DNA from: Corylus avellana | Taxonomy: Eukaryota; Streptophyta; Magnoliopsida; Fagales; Betulaceae | NCBI RefSeq assembly: GCF_901000735.1 | Contig: NC_081544.1 | Coordinates: 33,803,235-33,867,234 of the forward strand | DNA: 64,000 nucleotides | Direction: 5' to 3' | Shown here: one piece after another, positions 44,244 through 56,100 of the stretch | Numbering within the stretch: the first letter of the stretch is position 1 | How the letters are laid out: each line of letters begins with the position of its first letter | The notes under the pieces: model-generated | Databases searched by the model: none | What the model was told of the DNA's origin: nothing | What the model saw: the letters and a program-made list of their open reading frames with translations, nothing else | Position numbers and translations under genes: made by a program

Positions 44244-45609
44244 CAGAGTCGCATGTGATACGAGTCATCCTTTTTTTCTCTTTCCATGAGTGATTGTGAT
44301 ATGAGTGTAAGCTTCCAAGGTTACCTTCTCCTTAAGGTATCTTTGGAGTATTTAATAAATTATAATATGGATTTGGGTGTGCGATTGTGTGCTAATATAA
44401 TAATATGACGTTGTGGATGGATGTCTCAAGTTCTAACTTGTTGCTTTGCTGCCATTTTGGAGAAAATTGAACTCAAGAGTGAGCTTTTTTCGTAATTAGA
44501 CGAGAATGCTATTGGGATGGATGGCTTTTATAACAATTTTTGCGCGAGTTATTGGTAATGGGCTCGCCTCGTGGGCCTATCAAGATATTAGGGCGTGCGG
44601 GTTCTGAAGAAGTCCATTGGCTTGGTTGGAAGACCTATTGTAGGTCTAAAATAATAAAAATATACCTATACCACAATAGAATGCACCACACCTTCTTCCT
44701 CTAACTAGGTCGTACAGACGCCAACACCATACAATCGGCACCGGTTTAGGATCTATTTGGCAGTGCATTTTTTAAAAAAGTAATTTTTTAAATTAAATTG
44801 TAATTTTGGAGTGTTTGGAATTGCAATTTTAAAAACGCAAATTTTAAAATCGTGAAAAAATTCATAATTTCTATATTCTGATTAGGAGATGCTTATTTGA
44901 AAAAGTGCGAATTTAAACCAAAATCACAATTTCGCTTAAAACAATATTTCGTGCAATATTTACTTATTTTGCTATGAAACCGCAATTATATGCTAATTTT
45001 ATCTAAACACTCAATTGATAAAAAAAAAATATTCTTTAACATGTTTTACCAAATACTTATGCGATTTTAAAAAATAATAATTTTAAAAACATAAATTTTA
45101 AAATTGTAATCTCAAAAATACCTTTAACCAACAATGGTTTAATAGAACAGGCGGATTCATAGGAAGTGTCCTTCATATGGGCCGAAGTGGTGGCCTTAAC
45201 GTATATGCTACCAAGTGTGAGCCTTCTTATACGATAGAATTTTGGGCCTCGTAGTCCAAAGTATATGAGAAAATTAGAGCCTTATATATAGACCATTTGC
45301 AATTTAACAAATCCAGGCTCTTGACGTCAATCCCGGTCCCATTGACTCAAAGTCATTTCTACCGTAAAGGCCAAAGAATTTTGAAAAATGTATTATCCTG
45401 AGATAGTGACCCATTACTTTCTTTTTTTTTTTAATTATGTTTGTACAAAAGAATAAAGGTGTGGAGAGATAGTTCACTTGGATGGGGTCATATCTAAGCA
45501 AAGTGGAGGTCACTAGTTTAAATCTTACTCTTCTTCTTTTCTTAGTGATATTTGTTTCGTGAGTCATAATCATTAGTCTATTTATTGAGACGGTGACGCA
45601 TCATTTAAA

Positions 45610-45652
<43 letters not shown>

Positions 45653-45802
45653 ATGTTTTTTGTTTTTTTGGTAAATGTCGCCAAGCGTCGCGCTCTATAA
45701 TCTTAATGAAAATATAAATGCTTCACGGAACAGAGCCTCATTACTGATCACAGCCTCAAGAGTCAAGACAAACCTGCAGAGACAGACTGGGCGATTAAAA
45801 GC
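44244..45802. other. Intergenic between NRX copies 3 and 4
   Basis: 44244-44760 repeats the downstream flank of copy 1. 44760-45120 is AT-rich with many (A)nTTTTAAAA words also seen near 22250, 37810 and in copy 4 intron 2. A (TA)n tract of about 40 bp lies at 45612-45650, roughly 160 bp before the copy 4 ATG. No gene. Confidence 0.55.
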
Positions 45803-48445
45803 ATGGCTAACGGCGACGTTGACTGCGTTTCTCACGATCTGATTTCGCTTCTCTCCTCCGATGAGAGGGATTTTGTCGTTCGCAACAACGGTGACCAGGT
45901 ATGAGATTTGAGACAACAGAACTATGATGCTCAAAATATTACATTTGATTGTTGGTTTTTTTTTTTTTTTTTTTTTTTTGGGAAGAATCTATATGACTGC
46001 CCTTTTTAAATTTGATCCGTTGTATATGAATTTTAGAGAGAACCGTGGGAAATAGAAGAAAAGAAAAAAGGAGATACTTTGGTATGTATGTATCATACAT
46101 CTCACAGATCATATTATAGGACACTTTCCAGTAAAGGGAGAAAGTAGAACGTAAACCAACTCATATTATAGGAGAAACCCAGTTGATCAAATACTTTGAT
46201 GCTAGGCTGAGCAAGATTAAAGTGATTTTTTTTTTTTTATATGCAGATATTGATCTTTGAGTTTTTTTTTTTTTAAGATGAATAATCTTTGATTTTTTTT
46301 TAGATTAATAATATTTGGTTTTTTTTTGTTTTGTTTTCCTAGATGAATAATCTTTGATTTTCTTTCATAGGTTAAAATCAGTGACTTGAGCGGAAAGACG
46401 GTGGGGTTGTATTTCTCTGGCTCATGGTGCGGTCCATGTTGCCGTTTTACCCCAAACTTAGTGGAAATTTACGAAGAGCTCTTGCCCAAAGGAGACTTTG
46501 AACTGGTCTTCATTTCTTCTGATAGAAATGATGAATCATTCGATGGCTACTTTGCCAAAATGCCTTGGCTTGCCGTTCCATTTTCGGACTCAGAGACCCT
46601 GAAACGCCTTAAGGAATTGTTCAAGGTGAGGGGAATCCCTCACCTTGTCATTCTTGATGCCAATGGGAAGGTTTCGACTGATCAAGGGGTGAGAATCGTC
46701 AGGGAATATGGAGCGGATGGTTATCCGTTTACTGCAGAAAAAATCCAGTTCTTGAAAGAGGAAGAAGAGGCTGCTAAGAAGAATCAGACCTTGAGTTCTA
46801 TCTTGGTTTTTGGCTCCCGCGATTATTTGGTTTCAAATGATGGAAACAAGGTACACTTTTGGCTAAGAGTGCATTTGGCATTCTGTTTTCACATACCATA
46901 AGTGTAAGTTTAAACCATATCGTAGAAAATGTATTGTTTAGGAGTGTGTTTTAAGAATTGCAATTTGAAAACATACGAGAAACGCAGGAAAAGGGGATAC
47001 ATTTTTTAAAAAAAAACACAATTTTAAAGATTAAATTGTGATTTTAAAGGTCAAACTATGATTTCACCAAATGTTTAACTACATTTTTAAAATCATATGT
47101 TTCCAACCCTTCTAGTTTTATCCGAATGACATAATTTCTAGTTGTTAATGTCATTTGTTGGCAGATTCCTGTACCTGAGCTTGAAGGCAAGATAGTTTGC
47201 CTGTATTTTTCATTACAGACTCACCCTCTATGCGTTGAATTTACCTCAAAACTTGTGGAGGCTTACAAGAAACTCAAGGAGAGAGGAGAAAATTTTGAGA
47301 TTGTGTTGATACCTCTGGACTATGAAGATGAAAACTTCAAAAAAGGGTTCGAAACAATGCCATGGTTGGCGGTGCCGTTTAAGGATAAGAGCTGCGAAAA
47401 GCTTGCTCGTTACTTTGAGCTTGAAACCCTTCCTACGTTAGTTGTAATTGGCCCAGATGGGAAGACATTACAATCAAATGTGACTGAACTCATTGAGGAA
47501 CATGGTATTGAAGCCTACCCTTTCACATCCGAGAAGCTTGCTGAGCTTGCTGAGATTGAGAAGGCCAGACTTGAATCACAGACGCTGGAATCAATTTTGG
47601 TTTCAGGGGAAAGAGACTTTGTGATTGACAAAAGTGATTCCAAGGTACCATTTTTCTTAATTTTACCATTGGAAGATTTTTGAATCCTTCTTCTATTGAA
47701 TTTTCCAACCCTGAAAGTTATGGCTATAAGAGGCTGCATGAATGGTACAATTAAGTGATTTTCTTGTGAATTAATTTTCTCTTCTTTCCTTGGTTAGGTG
47801 CCAGTGTCTGAACTTGTTGGAAAGAATATTCTGCTTTATTTCTCAGCTCGCTGGTGCCCCCCATGTCGCGCATTCCTGCCTAAGCTTATAGAAGCATACA
47901 AAGAGATCAAGGAAAAGGACAATGCATTTGAAATTATATTCATCTCAAGTGACCGTGATCAGTCCTCCTTTGATGATTTCTTTGCAGGAATGCCTTGGTT
48001 AGCCCTCCCATTTGGTGACGAGAGGAAGAAGTCCCTGTCACGCAAATTCAAAATTCAAGGCATTCCTGCTGCCGTAGCCATTGGCCCCAGTGGCAGGACA
48101 GTCAATAAGGAAGCCCGGCAGCTATTAACAGCTCATGGTGCGGATGCTTATCCATTCACTGAAGAGCATCTGAAGCACTTGGAGGAAAAACTGGAGGAAA
48201 TTGTAAAGGGGTGGCCAGAGAAGCTGAAACATGAGCTCCATTTGGAGCATGAGCTTGTAAAAACTCGTCGCAATTCATATGCTTGCAATGGTTGCAGGGA
48301 GATGGGGCATGGTTGGTCTTTTTACTGCAAGCAGTGTGACTTTGATCTCCATCCCAAGTGTGCTTTGAAGAAGAATGAAGGAACAAAGGATGATGAGAAA
48401 GCAGAGGGATTTGTTTGTGAAGGAGATGTGTGCCGTAAAGCTTGA
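45803..48445 (+). CDS. Nucleoredoxin, NRX1-type, copy 4 (older paralogue)
   Basis: Exons: 45803-45898, 46371-46850, 47165-47644, 47798-48445 (32, 160, 160 and 215 codons), giving 567 aa. Same architecture: domain 1 with WCGPC (followed by CRF, giving an extra Cys), domain 2 degenerate ([13 protein letters not shown], no CxxC), domain 3 with WCPPC, then a C1-like zinc module (YACNGC...FYCKQC...LHPKC). Exons 2 and 3 keep exactly 480 nt as in copies 1 and 3, but sequence differs throughout and the N-terminus is six residues shorter (MANGD in place of MAGGEQ...). Introns are compact and free of large insertions. This looks like the long-established gene beside the recent expansion, and may be the ancestral orthologue of Arabidopsis NRX1 as well as copy 1; which is the true orthologue cannot be told by eye. 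Confidence 0.93.
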
Positions 48446-49046
48446 TAAAGCACCCAATTACATAATGTGTGGCTTTCAAGTACTATGTAATCCTACTCGT
48501 GTGTTCTAAGTAAACTGTATCCTGTGAGATATAAGTGAATAGCTTGTGTTCTAAGTGACTGTATCTTGTTTCATATAAGTGAATAAATTGTGTGTTCTAC
48601 GTATATACATCAATTTGAATAATATCTGCTTACCAAAAAGTAAAGAAAGCCATGGATGCTGCACTATTTGTGCCTTTCAATTGTTGTTCTCGTTGGCTGG
48701 AGCAGTAGCTAGCACCAGTGATGCCCCTTGGACGAGCATTCTTCTGAAAATTGAATGTTTTGACGAGAGCAGTTCTTTGACAAAGATTTCTTGCAAAGGG
48801 AGGAGGTGGGAACCAGAGAGGAGTAGTTATACATTGTTATGGACCCAACAAAACATATGGGCCTAAAGGACACCAACACTACACTATTTAACCGGCATTG
48901 GTTTGAAATTGAACCCAAAAATTTAAACTTGCTTTTAAATTTGATGACTCTAATCTGTATGCTACCCTTATTGTTTATTTTTAATGTTGTTTTTCTTTTC
49001 TTTTCTTTTCTTTTCTTTTTTTATAAGTATTTTAAAAGGTATTTAG

Positions 49047-49079
<33 letters not shown>

Positions 49080-49892
49080 TGGTGTTCCAAATTGGAGCAT
49101 GATATAGGCTGAAACATCAACGGGATAAATCTGGGCTTGTGTGGACATGGACATCAACACGAGGTCCAACTTCGGGGTACCTAACTGCAATTCCTCTAGG
49201 ATATGCTTTGTTGGGTCTGGGACCCTACGGTCCACAGCAGCTGCTTGAGACCACCGTTATCTTGATTGCAGAAAGTTCTGTTGATTACCACCGTTATCAC
49301 AGTCAAAACGACAACGTGAAGTGCTGCTGTGCTGGTGGATCACCACGCACTTGTGTATAAGTTGTAACACATGCACCGCGTGCTATTGACTCTCTCAAGT
49401 CTCAAGACATGAAAAACCTTTTCTTTTCTTTTTTTGTAATAATAATTCATATCCAACTGCAAATCTTGGATCAGCTTCCATAGAGAGAGCCTACGGTGCA
49501 CTGGATATTCTTGCGATAAAACCCGCTCGGTAAGTTAATCTATTCACTCTGATTCCCTTTACGGGCTTTCCCCATTTTTTTGTGGGTCCTTCCTTTTACT
49601 TTCAGGAGCTCTTAGGGGTTTCTGTGGTGCCGCGTATCTCTGAGTTATGGGTTTCTATCATTGTAATTTTGAATGGTTCCTGCTTGATATTGATTGAAAT
49701 TGGCCTAAATTTCTTGAATTTGCTTTAAACCTTGATGGGTAATGCTTACTGCAATTATGTCTTTGATACTTCGTTGATCTATAATGGTGATTTGATAGCT
49801 GGGCCTTATAATTAGAATGGGGTTGGTTGCTGTCTAGCCAGTAATTAAGTAATTAAATTGAATTAACCTGCTGCAAGCAATTCCAGGGTTTA
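48446..49892. other. Intergenic; DUF220 gene 5' UTR region
   Basis: 48446-48660 is the copy 4 3' flank, with CTAAGTGACTGTATCTTGTT-type phrases repeated twice. A (TTTTC)n tract lies near 48992-49019 and a long T-run near 49048-49070. The probable first non-coding exon of the DUF220 gene ends at CCCGCTCG before GTAAGTTAAT (about 49528), and its intron ends at TTCCAG (49886). Confidence 0.5.
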
Positions 49893-52244
49893 ATGGGGGA
49901 GACAGAGTTTTCGAAAACGACCGCAGATGTCCACAATAACAAGAGAAATAGACGCGGCAAGGCGTTTGATTCAGCATTTTCTACATTTGTTGTGCAGTTC
50001 CCTCACAGGGTTCAGAATTTTGTTAAGGTTCGTCATCTCGTTTGAAGTCTATAATGGATCACTGGCTTTTAGTCTTATTAGTTGAAAGTTAAAAGGATTC
50101 TCCTTTTCTGTCACAGTCTCGGTTCCAAAGGTTAGCAAAAGATATTGAAGGAGTAAACTCAAAGAACCCTCTTCTAAGAAAAGAGAAAGGATCATCTATT
50201 TCTTGGGAGGTTGATGTGGAAAAGCAGATGCAAGCGTGGAGAGAAAATCCATCATGGGTTGATCAAACTCCAAAAATAAAGGTGAGGAAATTTTAAGCTG
50301 GAGAATTGTTCTTCTCTGTTCCAACTTCGTTATCTTAGGAGCTGTGACAAATTGACTCAAGTTGAGATTTCAGTTAGAAATTTAATAAGAGTCAAGTTTC
50401 TCACATGTTTAATCTTGGTTGTGACGCTTTTGCATGCAGGATGAAAATATGATGTACATTTTAGATTGGTATTAGTTTCCTCAGAACAACAAAGGTTGTG
50501 TAGAAAAGAATATTGAGACAGAAACTTGAGTGTTTTACTGATGTTAAATATTCAACCTATTGCGTCTGTTTTTAGGATAATCTTGTAAAGTTGGCAGCTT
50601 CTCTGCTGTCCCCAAACTGACGCCCGTCAAACTCACGACGTATATGGATTCTAATGACGCTCTTGGCAGGTCAGCGTACCAAAAGGTTCTCTTTGCAACC
50701 TCAATGTAAAGGTCAATGTCGGGTTGCCTCCAGATGCAGTATATAATATTGTGACCGACCCTGATAATAAGAGGGTTTTCAAGAATATTAAGGTAAATGG
50801 TATCTTTCATCCACTATTTCTTTCAGATTTTACTATTAACTCCATCTCAAGGAAATGGTAATATTAACTTAATAAGAATTTGTCTTTGATATTTGTCGGG
50901 CTCTTATAAGTCACGATGCCCGCACTTAAGGGTTTTAAAGCTTTACCATCTCACACAGATTCTAACTTTTGTATGATATATTAAATGTCTTGCCTCAGGA
51001 AGTACTGTCCAGAAGGGTTTTGGTTGATGAAGGTCTGAGGCAGGTGGTTGAACTGGAGCAGGCAGCCTTATGGAGATTTCTTTGGTGGTCAGGAACCATA
51101 TCGGTTCATGTTATAGTAGATCAGAACAGAGAAGATCACTCGGTAAGGAATTGCTGTTATTATTGTTGTCGTGTGGATGGAAATTGCAACTTGCAAGCCC
51201 TCTGGTATGAAGTTGCACTGCATAGAGTGATTGTTGGGATTTTGCAATTATTGGCCTGAAGCAGGAGTTGGTTGTATACCTGGTTTATAGAAGACTTTAG
51301 GGGTTTTGTTTGTGGTTGCATTTTGTATTTGGTAAGTTCATGTTCAGCTCCAGACAAATGGATACTTTGTCGAAAGCCTGATTCTCCAGTATAAAGCAAA
51401 CGGATTGTTTCTAGATTTTCTTTTAGGTTGTGTTTCTTTCAACATAAAAAGGTTTAATGCCAGAAAATGATCACTGTTTCTGGATTTTCTTTTATTGGAA
51501 AACAAACTCTAAAAAGTCCCTACCCAAAGGTTTTGGAAGCAAACTTACCGACTTATATGCCTATTTATGTTTCCTGGAGTTTCTTTCTGGAAAATATGCT
51601 GGCTATACCTAATTGATACCAAATTCAATCTTATAATATGGTTTACATTACTATAGTATTTACCATCATATTGATCCGCAGTGCCTTCTTTATTTATCTG
51701 CATAAAGACATTCCAAATTTTGGGCAACCTCATCCTTGCATTATGCAAAGTGAAAATCAATATTTATATTTCTAAAATTGATTTTCAGATGAAGTTCAAG
51801 CAAGTGAAAATGGGGTTTATGAAAAAATTTGAAGGGTGCTGGACGGTAGAGCCGGTGTTTGTCGATGAAAAACTTTGCTTTCCCTTCAAGCCTAAGACAT
51901 GGAAAGATTATTGTGCATGTTCGGGAGGCAAAGGAAGGGTTGGGTCAAAAGTGAGCTTGGAGCAACTGATCCAACCGGCCATTGTCCCACCTCCACCCAT
52001 TTCCTGGTATCTTAGGGGAATAACCTCCAGGACAACAGAGATGCTGATAAACGATCTGCTTGCGGAAGCTGCCAGAATTAGGGGAGGTTTTGGACCTGAA
52101 AGTTCTGAGAAAGAGCTTGTAATATCCAAGGGAATGTCCGATGAACGCGGAATCGATGATAATATATGTGATATCAAAGAAAGATGGGCCCTTCATAGGA
52201 GAAATGCAAAGCAATGTCATAGACGGCTGCTCACTGCCAAGTGA
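49893..52244 (+). CDS. DUF220 family protein (START-like fold), 5 coding exons
   Basis: Exons: 49893-50027, 50117-50281, 50670-50792, 50999-51142, 51789-52244, giving 340 aa; all junctions are phase 0. Residues ~60-140 contain [19 protein letters not shown] and [20 protein letters not shown], and the middle holds [13 protein letters not shown] and [11 protein letters not shown], then [15 protein letters not shown] and [11 protein letters not shown] in the last exon. This order is what I associate with plant DUF220 proteins, which are predicted to have a polyketide cyclase/START-like ligand-binding fold; their function is unknown. There is no signal peptide or membrane span. The start is the first ATG after a probable 5' UTR intron. 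Convergent with the pantothenate kinase gene. Confidence 0.83.
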
Positions 52245-53187
52245 ACTTGTGTTTAATTTCTGTTTTACTCCTTCGTTTCTTATCTGAATCCATTGTAGCC
52301 TATCTGAATAACAATATTTCATAATAATATTCGTATCAAAACTATCTGAATAACAAGTTTTGAGTTATGAAAATCATGAAATTTCAATGAAAACTATTAG
52401 AAGAGTCTAAATAACTGTTAAATTGTGAGCTACCATCTTGTTGGATTACTTCCAAATACCATGTTTGTTGATTTAGCAATTTCCGTTGTGAATTAATAAT
52501 TAATGTTAAGTTACACATAATTATACTTTGTTTTTTCAATCGTTCTCCTAAACTCAGTAAATCATAAACCATAAATATTTTTTGAGAAGAAATCTGTGAG
52601 AGACTAATTCTTGCGAGGGAGACACAAAAGGACAAAAATTTATATTAAACTGAAAACTATTTTTAGAGTATGTGATTATTCTATGCCTTTTAAAACTTTG
52701 TCCATTAAACTCACATAAATATTTAGAGTCGTAATTTTCACTAGTAAAAATTTGGGAAAAAAAAACTTTGTCCGCATTTGAAGCACTCACCCGAAGTCGT
52801 AAATCAGACAGGAGTTCTACCTGTCTTTCGAATTTTGCATCAGTCCAAGTAGAAGAGAGACAAAGGTTGATGTTAAATTGGAAAATAACTCTACAGTTAC
52901 AGTAAGATATTCATTTTGTTAAGTATCAAAAGTTACAATATGTTGGAATATTACAAAATCTAGACACAGATGAGTTATGGGTTGTTATTCTCTCGGTCTC
53001 TCACTCTTTCCACTTAATTTTCCTTTTCAGATATTCTTCCTACAATATTTTTTGCTATGTTACTGTTGTTACACACATTACACAAATTTTAAATTCTTCG
53101 ACTCACTGAGAGTGCACCCAGGCAACCAAGCATTGCCTTGTCCGGCGTCCTGTATCTATGTGCCCTATAGAAGAAACCGCTGCAAAC
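52245..53187. other. Intergenic between convergent genes
   Basis: Contains the 3' flanks of the DUF220 and pantothenate kinase genes. AT-rich with no other feature seen. Confidence 0.6.
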
Positions 53188-56100
53188 TTAAGATGCATAG
53201 ACACTACAGTCTACACTTTCAGTCTCATTCAATTCCCCATTTGGTGGGCTACATATCTTATCTCCTGCAAGGAAAGAAGTGAATGGGAATGGCCGCATTG
53301 ACTGATGGACCAGCGAGTCATCAGGACCATGCTTATCATAGCTCCTGAAGGCACCCAATGCTCCAAGAAATCCTTCATGCCGCGAAAACATTGCTTTAGC
53401 CTCCCCTTTAGACCTGAAAAGAGAAAAGGCAATGTTCACAAAGATGGGGTTTACAAATAGAATGACCCTGAAGAGAAGAAAAGAGGAAAGGCTGGGAAAA
53501 ACAAGATGAACCCACCACTCAAAAATGAACTCAATACATTTATGAAGACAATTAAATGTCAATTTTGTTGCATGTATGGGGTCATTGGTATGTTTTGACA
53601 AAATAATGTTGTTTCACTTAATAATTAAAAGGTCTGCTAATGTCCTTATCATTACTGTAGCAGCTGAAAATTGCAATATCTTACAGTCTCCTTCCTCTAT
53701 GTAAGAACTAGGAACATGCTAGTGCCTTAAACAGCTACTGTACAAAGAGTGACCAACGTTGAAGCACCACCGAAAATGGAAACTTTTTTTTTTGGCGACC
53801 TAAAGAGAGGAAGATGCAGCCGTTGTAATTTCCGAGGGGGTTGTGGGGGGAGTGGTAAAACATGAAAGAATGATCCATATGTGAGGTATGGCCAATGAAA
53901 CAAACACTCTCATAATTACCAAAAGTGAACCGCAACGGAAATTGTGTCCATGGCATAAGTATGACCCTGAATAAAAAATCCTCCAAAAAATATCCGCTTG
54001 AGCCCAAATCGGAGTGCATTCAAGTAGGAGATCTGAAAGTAACAAAGTAAACTAAAACAATATTAGAAACACTATGACGGTAAATTATAGTTACACGATA
54101 CAATTCTGAGAAAAAAAGAGGAAAAGTTGTCATTTTGTTTTGGACAAAGAAGAATCAGGGGTTACAAATTGCATTTTAAAGGACACGTAGGAAATGGAAA
54201 ACAGTGTTACTATCTCCAGGCATGGCAAGGGAATATCAACTTGGTTAAGTAGATATGCTTCCAACCCTCGATTCTAGAATGGTTTTCTGATGAAGGGGCA
54301 TTCAACACCATGATCAAGACCATAAAAATTAAAACCCCGGACACAAGCCTGCTTCAGTAAAATTTCAGACTGATAGATATTTTTGATACACAAATGAATT
54401 GCAATGTCAGATTTAAACTCAACCTATCCAGTAGTAGATAAATGAAAGGTAGAATAACTAATGTGTCGGGCACACCAAGGATGCCTGATCAGCAAACATA
54501 ATTAAGATTTCATGATACTATTCTTATGGTTTTGTTATACTGCTAAATATCATGAAGTTTAGACTAGTCTAGTCTAAGTGCAGCCTGAATCCAAGGTTTG
54601 AACCTTGCCACTGAAAACTAACACTTAGAAAAATTGGAAGATCCCAAAATCCAAGGGGATTACTTTAAGAACATGAAAGGAGATGAATGAAGAACAGAAG
54701 CCTCACATACTATATCCCAAAATACCCATACAGCAAGATAGTTTTCGCAAAGATAACACGCTCTTCTGTATTCGTTACCTATTAATTTATAGGCTGCAAC
54801 ATGCTATTGTGCAGTATGAAAAGGAAATGTTCAAAATTGACAAGCATATAGAAAATAAAATCAAATGGAGTAACTAAGAAAAATAATAAGCAAGAAAGAA
54901 AAGGAGAAACATGGAATGAAATGCTAGTATTGTGAAAAGAACAATATATAGGAAAAAATGAGATGATTACAGGGTTTGCAAAGGAATTATAAAATATAAA
55001 TTTCACAACCTCACAGACAAAGTATCAATTTTTAAGTAGCTCATTTGAGTAGATTGTTCTTTACTGCATAGACGACTTTGAGAGTTCAGCTTTTTACTTT
55101 CAGTAAAAGTCAGACGGAAGATGGAAGCAAGAGGGGAAAAAATACATTAACTATGCATTACATGTGTTATGAAAATAGGTTTCCACTAGCAAATCTTTGC
55201 TCGTTTGGTAATCAGTTGGCTACCAAGCTTCTGCAACAGATCGAACAGCACTAATGGACAGGAGCAATGACCAACTGCTATCAAGGATTGGGACAGCTTA
55301 ATAAAAAGTAAAATAAACTAAAGTCTAGGGTTGGTCCAAAATGATTTCCAAAATTCTTAATACAGGAATATGCTAATTCTTAATCTTTCTTCCAGTATAG
55401 ACAGACACGCATCACTACTTCTGTACTTCAAACTATATAGGCAAACAAGAAATCTGTCGCACAACTGACCTGTCCAATGTTATTTGAAATCATTCTTAAA
55501 AGTGACCGGGCAAGATCCTCAGGTCTGTAATCTTCAAGTTCTTTATTATCAGAAATTGCCTTGCCAAAGCTAGAAGCAATAGCTGTTGATGAAAGGCCAA
55601 CCTGTTGGCATAAGGAGAGGGGGCAGTGCAGTTAATAATCATAAGATGAAAAGTTGACATGGAAACTAAAAATCTCTCATCATCATCCTCTAATTAGACC
55701 AATTTCCATTAAGATTTCAACTTGAAGCATACAAGCACAAAATCCAGCAAGCTCTAAGAAACCTAAATTAAAGCAAAGACCTGTTTGTGAAGAATATTCA
55801 CCTTTGAATAGTCCATTCCACCATAGATGTCCCCAACAAGCATGTCTATGACTCTATTATTTCCCCGATGGCTTAATTCCAGCAACTCGTCAAAACTGAG
55901 TCAGAAAAAAAGAAATGTGTGGTCAGTGAATTAAAAACCATAAAATAAGAAGATCAATCATCATACTGAAACAAGATAACAAAGCAATTACCTCTTGCAA
56001 TTCGTTAAGAGCCTTCCCAAACCCCAAAAAGTGCCACCGCCAACATTTGTTCCACTCACACGCTCAAACTTCCCGTCTCCATCCACCTATTAAGCACAAG

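Noticed and set aside
53735..54045. Alternative minus-strand frames in the PANK exon 9 area
   Set aside because: Wrong frame relative to the conserved pantothenate kinase sequence; only 53920-54032 is exon.
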